Shown piece after piece: positions 5,816 to 6,963 of a stretch of 6,963 nucleotides of DNA. The stretch is from Robiginitomaculum sp. (GTDB taxonomy: Bacteria; Pseudomonadota; Alphaproteobacteria; Caulobacterales; Maricaulaceae), in assembly GCA_026982235.1 (NCBI GenBank), contig JALSHM010000405.1:1-6963 (forward strand), given 5' to 3'. The translations under genes and the position numbers were made by a program. Position 1 is the first letter of the stretch; every line of letters begins with the position of its first letter. Under the pieces are notes generated by a model that saw only the letters and a list, made by a program, of their open reading frames with translations, was not told where the DNA came from and did no database searches.

Positions 5816-6252
5816 GTTATTTGATTGACACCTGCGCTTTGTTGGAACTCCGCCGCAAAAAACCAGATGTTAATGTCGTGGCTTGGTTTGAGGCACGGGC
5901 GCAAAGCGGGCTTTATCTTAGCGTTTTGACATTAGGCGAGATTAGAAAAGGTGTGGACTCTTTGCCGAAAACCCAAATAAACAAACGGCGCAAAGAAAAA
6001 ATTTTGAACTGGCTTGAACATGAATTACCGCTTTGGTTCGAAGATCGTATATTGCCTATTGATGCAGGGGTGGCAGATGAATGGGGTCGCCTGCTTGCAA
6101 GGCCACGGCGCAGCTTGCCTGCCATAGACAGTTTAATCGCCGCTACGGCCATACATCACAGACTGACAATAGTAACCCGCAATGTCTCGGACTTTGACTA
6201 TGCGGATGTCGATGTTTTCAATCCATGGATTGGGGTTGCAGGGGCTGGTTAG
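5812..6252 (+). CDS. PIN-domain ribonuclease toxin, VapC/FitB-like
   Basis: 146 residues, the usual size of a VapC-type toxin. The family is a Mg-dependent ribonuclease that cuts RNA, often tRNA, when freed from its antitoxin. The acidic PIN residues are in place: D6 in LIDTC, E43 in TLGEIRKG, D106 in AIDSLIAATA, and the terminal motif TRNVSDF (122-128) with N124 and D127. The opening LIDTCALLELRRKKPD resembles the FitB subgroup. The start is a TTG at 5812-5814 that shares TGA with the antitoxin stop. No good ribosome site precedes it, so translation likely depends on ribosomes finishing the antitoxin, which keeps toxin levels lower. The next candidate, a TTG at 5821, would remove the first three residues just before D6. 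The domain looks intact and active. Confidence 0.92.
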   Translation: MSYLIDTCALLELRRKKPDVNVVAWFEARAQSGLYLSVLTLGEIRKGVDSLPKTQINKRRKEKILNWLEHELPLWFEDRILPIDAGVADEWGRLLARPRRSLPAIDSLIAATAIHHRLTIVTRNVSDFDYADVDVFNPWIGVAGAG

Positions 6253-6268
6253 ATGTTCGGTCTTAAGC

Positions 6269-6963
6269 TTACTTCCGTAGCCCGCTTGCTTCTGCCGGGC
6301 TAATGGGCGCGGCGGGTTCGCTGGGGGCGGGGGTTTTGGCGGCTTCTTTGGCTTCCTCCAGCTCTTCTTCGACTTCTTCCATAATGCGTTCTATGTCATC
6401 GCCGCGCACTTGCGGGTCTACGGCGCGGCGCATTTCGCGGACGAATTGTTTGCGCAAAGCCCGCATATTGACCACGCATTTATCCCGGTGTTCTTGGTCG
6501 TCAGGCTTAACCGTATCTAGCACATGATAGGCATGCAATATGGCTTCGAGGGCGGAGAGGCGGCGTTTGGGGTCGGCGTTCCAGCTTTCGTCCTCGCGCG
6601 ACGGCACGGCCAGATTGGGGAAGAGCCATTTGGCTTTATCCAGTAGTCCGCGTAAAGACGCCACAGTACGCGCCCGCTCTAAATCATAGTCTGATGTCAC
6701 AAATTTATCCGGGTTGATTTTACAAAGCTGTTGGGCATAGGCCATTTCGCGCACCACTGTGCGCCCCCATTCGCGCACTTCACCTTTATAGGTTTCCTCC
6801 GCGCTTACGGCGTGCAGTTTCTCTTGCTTTTTGGTTTCTGCGATTTGACGCGTGGTTTCCGCAATGGCGCGACGGGTCGACAAAACCCCAAACACGACTT
6901 GTGTGGCCAAAGCAATCAGTGAAATTGCCATAGGAAAAAATGAGAGCCAATCTGTGTCCGCCA
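6269..6963 (-). CDS. Unrecognised membrane-anchored coiled-coil protein, 5' end outside the window
   Basis: No family is recognised. From the first in-frame ATG (6929-6931) there are 220 residues, but the frame stays open to the window edge and reads ADTDWLSFFP before that ATG. No ribosome site precedes the ATG either, only a T-rich run. The true start therefore probably lies beyond the edge, with the hydrophobic segment (SLIALATQVVFGVL) about 15 or more residues inside the protein. A charged coiled-coil-like stretch follows (about 19-45 from the ATG: STRRAIAETTRQIAETKKQEK). Then come a globular helical middle (about 50-175), a very acidic helix (IMEEVEEELEEAKEAAK) and a Pro/Ala-rich tail. 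The likely topology is one N-terminal membrane helix with a cytoplasmic coiled-coil and helical body. It converges on the toxin gene with 16 bases between the two stops. Confidence 0.7.
   Translation of the reverse strand, partial: ADTDWLSFFPMAISLIALATQVVFGVLSTRRAIAETTRQIAETKKQEKLHAVSAEETYKGEVREWGRTVVREMAYAQQLCKINPDKFVTSDYDLERARTVASLRGLLDKAKWLFPNLAVPSREDESWNADPKRRLSALEAILHAYHVLDTVKPDDQEHRDKCVVNMRALRKQFVREMRRAVDPQVRGDDIERIMEEVEEELEEAKEAAKTPAPSEPAAPISPAEASGLRK

Noticed and set aside
6278..6302. TAGCCCG/CGGGCTA inverted repeat as a terminator for the convergent toxin and edge genes
   Set aside because: It lies inside the 3' coding end of the edge gene and has no T-run on either side.

Overview
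The window reads as chromosomal DNA of an alphaproteobacterium. This is inferred from family content: a TadG-type pilus/secretion protein with a CtrA-like box upstream, a membrane-bound winged-helix protein of a type frequent in Alphaproteobacteria, a FabI-type enoyl-ACP reductase and a Phd/VapC toxin-antitoxin pair. Genus cannot be fixed from the sequence. The left half (tadG and the regulator) is visibly AT-richer than fabI and the right-hand edge gene, so the window may be a mosaic. There are no rRNA or tRNA genes, CRISPR arrays, transposases or other obvious mobile elements.

Layout, left to right. Positions 1-211 are a leader region with a possible sigma70-like promoter and a perfect TTAA-N7-TTAA box. 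Next is tadG (+, 212-1483), a vWA-domain Tad protein, followed by a long hairpin and T-run that should end its transcript. Convergent with it is a 539-residue regulator (-, 1715-3334) with a cytoplasmic winged helix, one membrane segment and a large periplasmic domain of unknown ligand. After an AT-rich gap come two YbjQ-family genes on the minus strand (4001-4324, then 3567-4001), joined by a one-base TAATG overlap; the second carries an added membrane anchor. A perfect 9-bp inverted repeat lies just upstream of the first. Divergent from that pair is fabI (+, 4461-5294), the only clear housekeeping enzyme, which completes each cycle of fatty-acid elongation.

After a 272-base gap there is a compact type II toxin-antitoxin operon (+, 5567-6252) of a Phd-family antitoxin and a PIN-domain toxin. 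It has a near-consensus promoter (TTGACA-17-TATATA), a 7-bp inverted repeat over the expected transcription start, and a toxin that starts at TTG inside the antitoxin stop. The right edge holds the 3' part of an unrecognised membrane-anchored coiled-coil protein (-, 6269 to beyond 6963).

The genes do not form one pathway. The regulatory structure stands out most: a CtrA-like site before a stand-alone tadG, a one-component membrane regulator convergent with it, the YbjQ pair with its operator-like repeat, and the self-contained toxin-antitoxin promoter.
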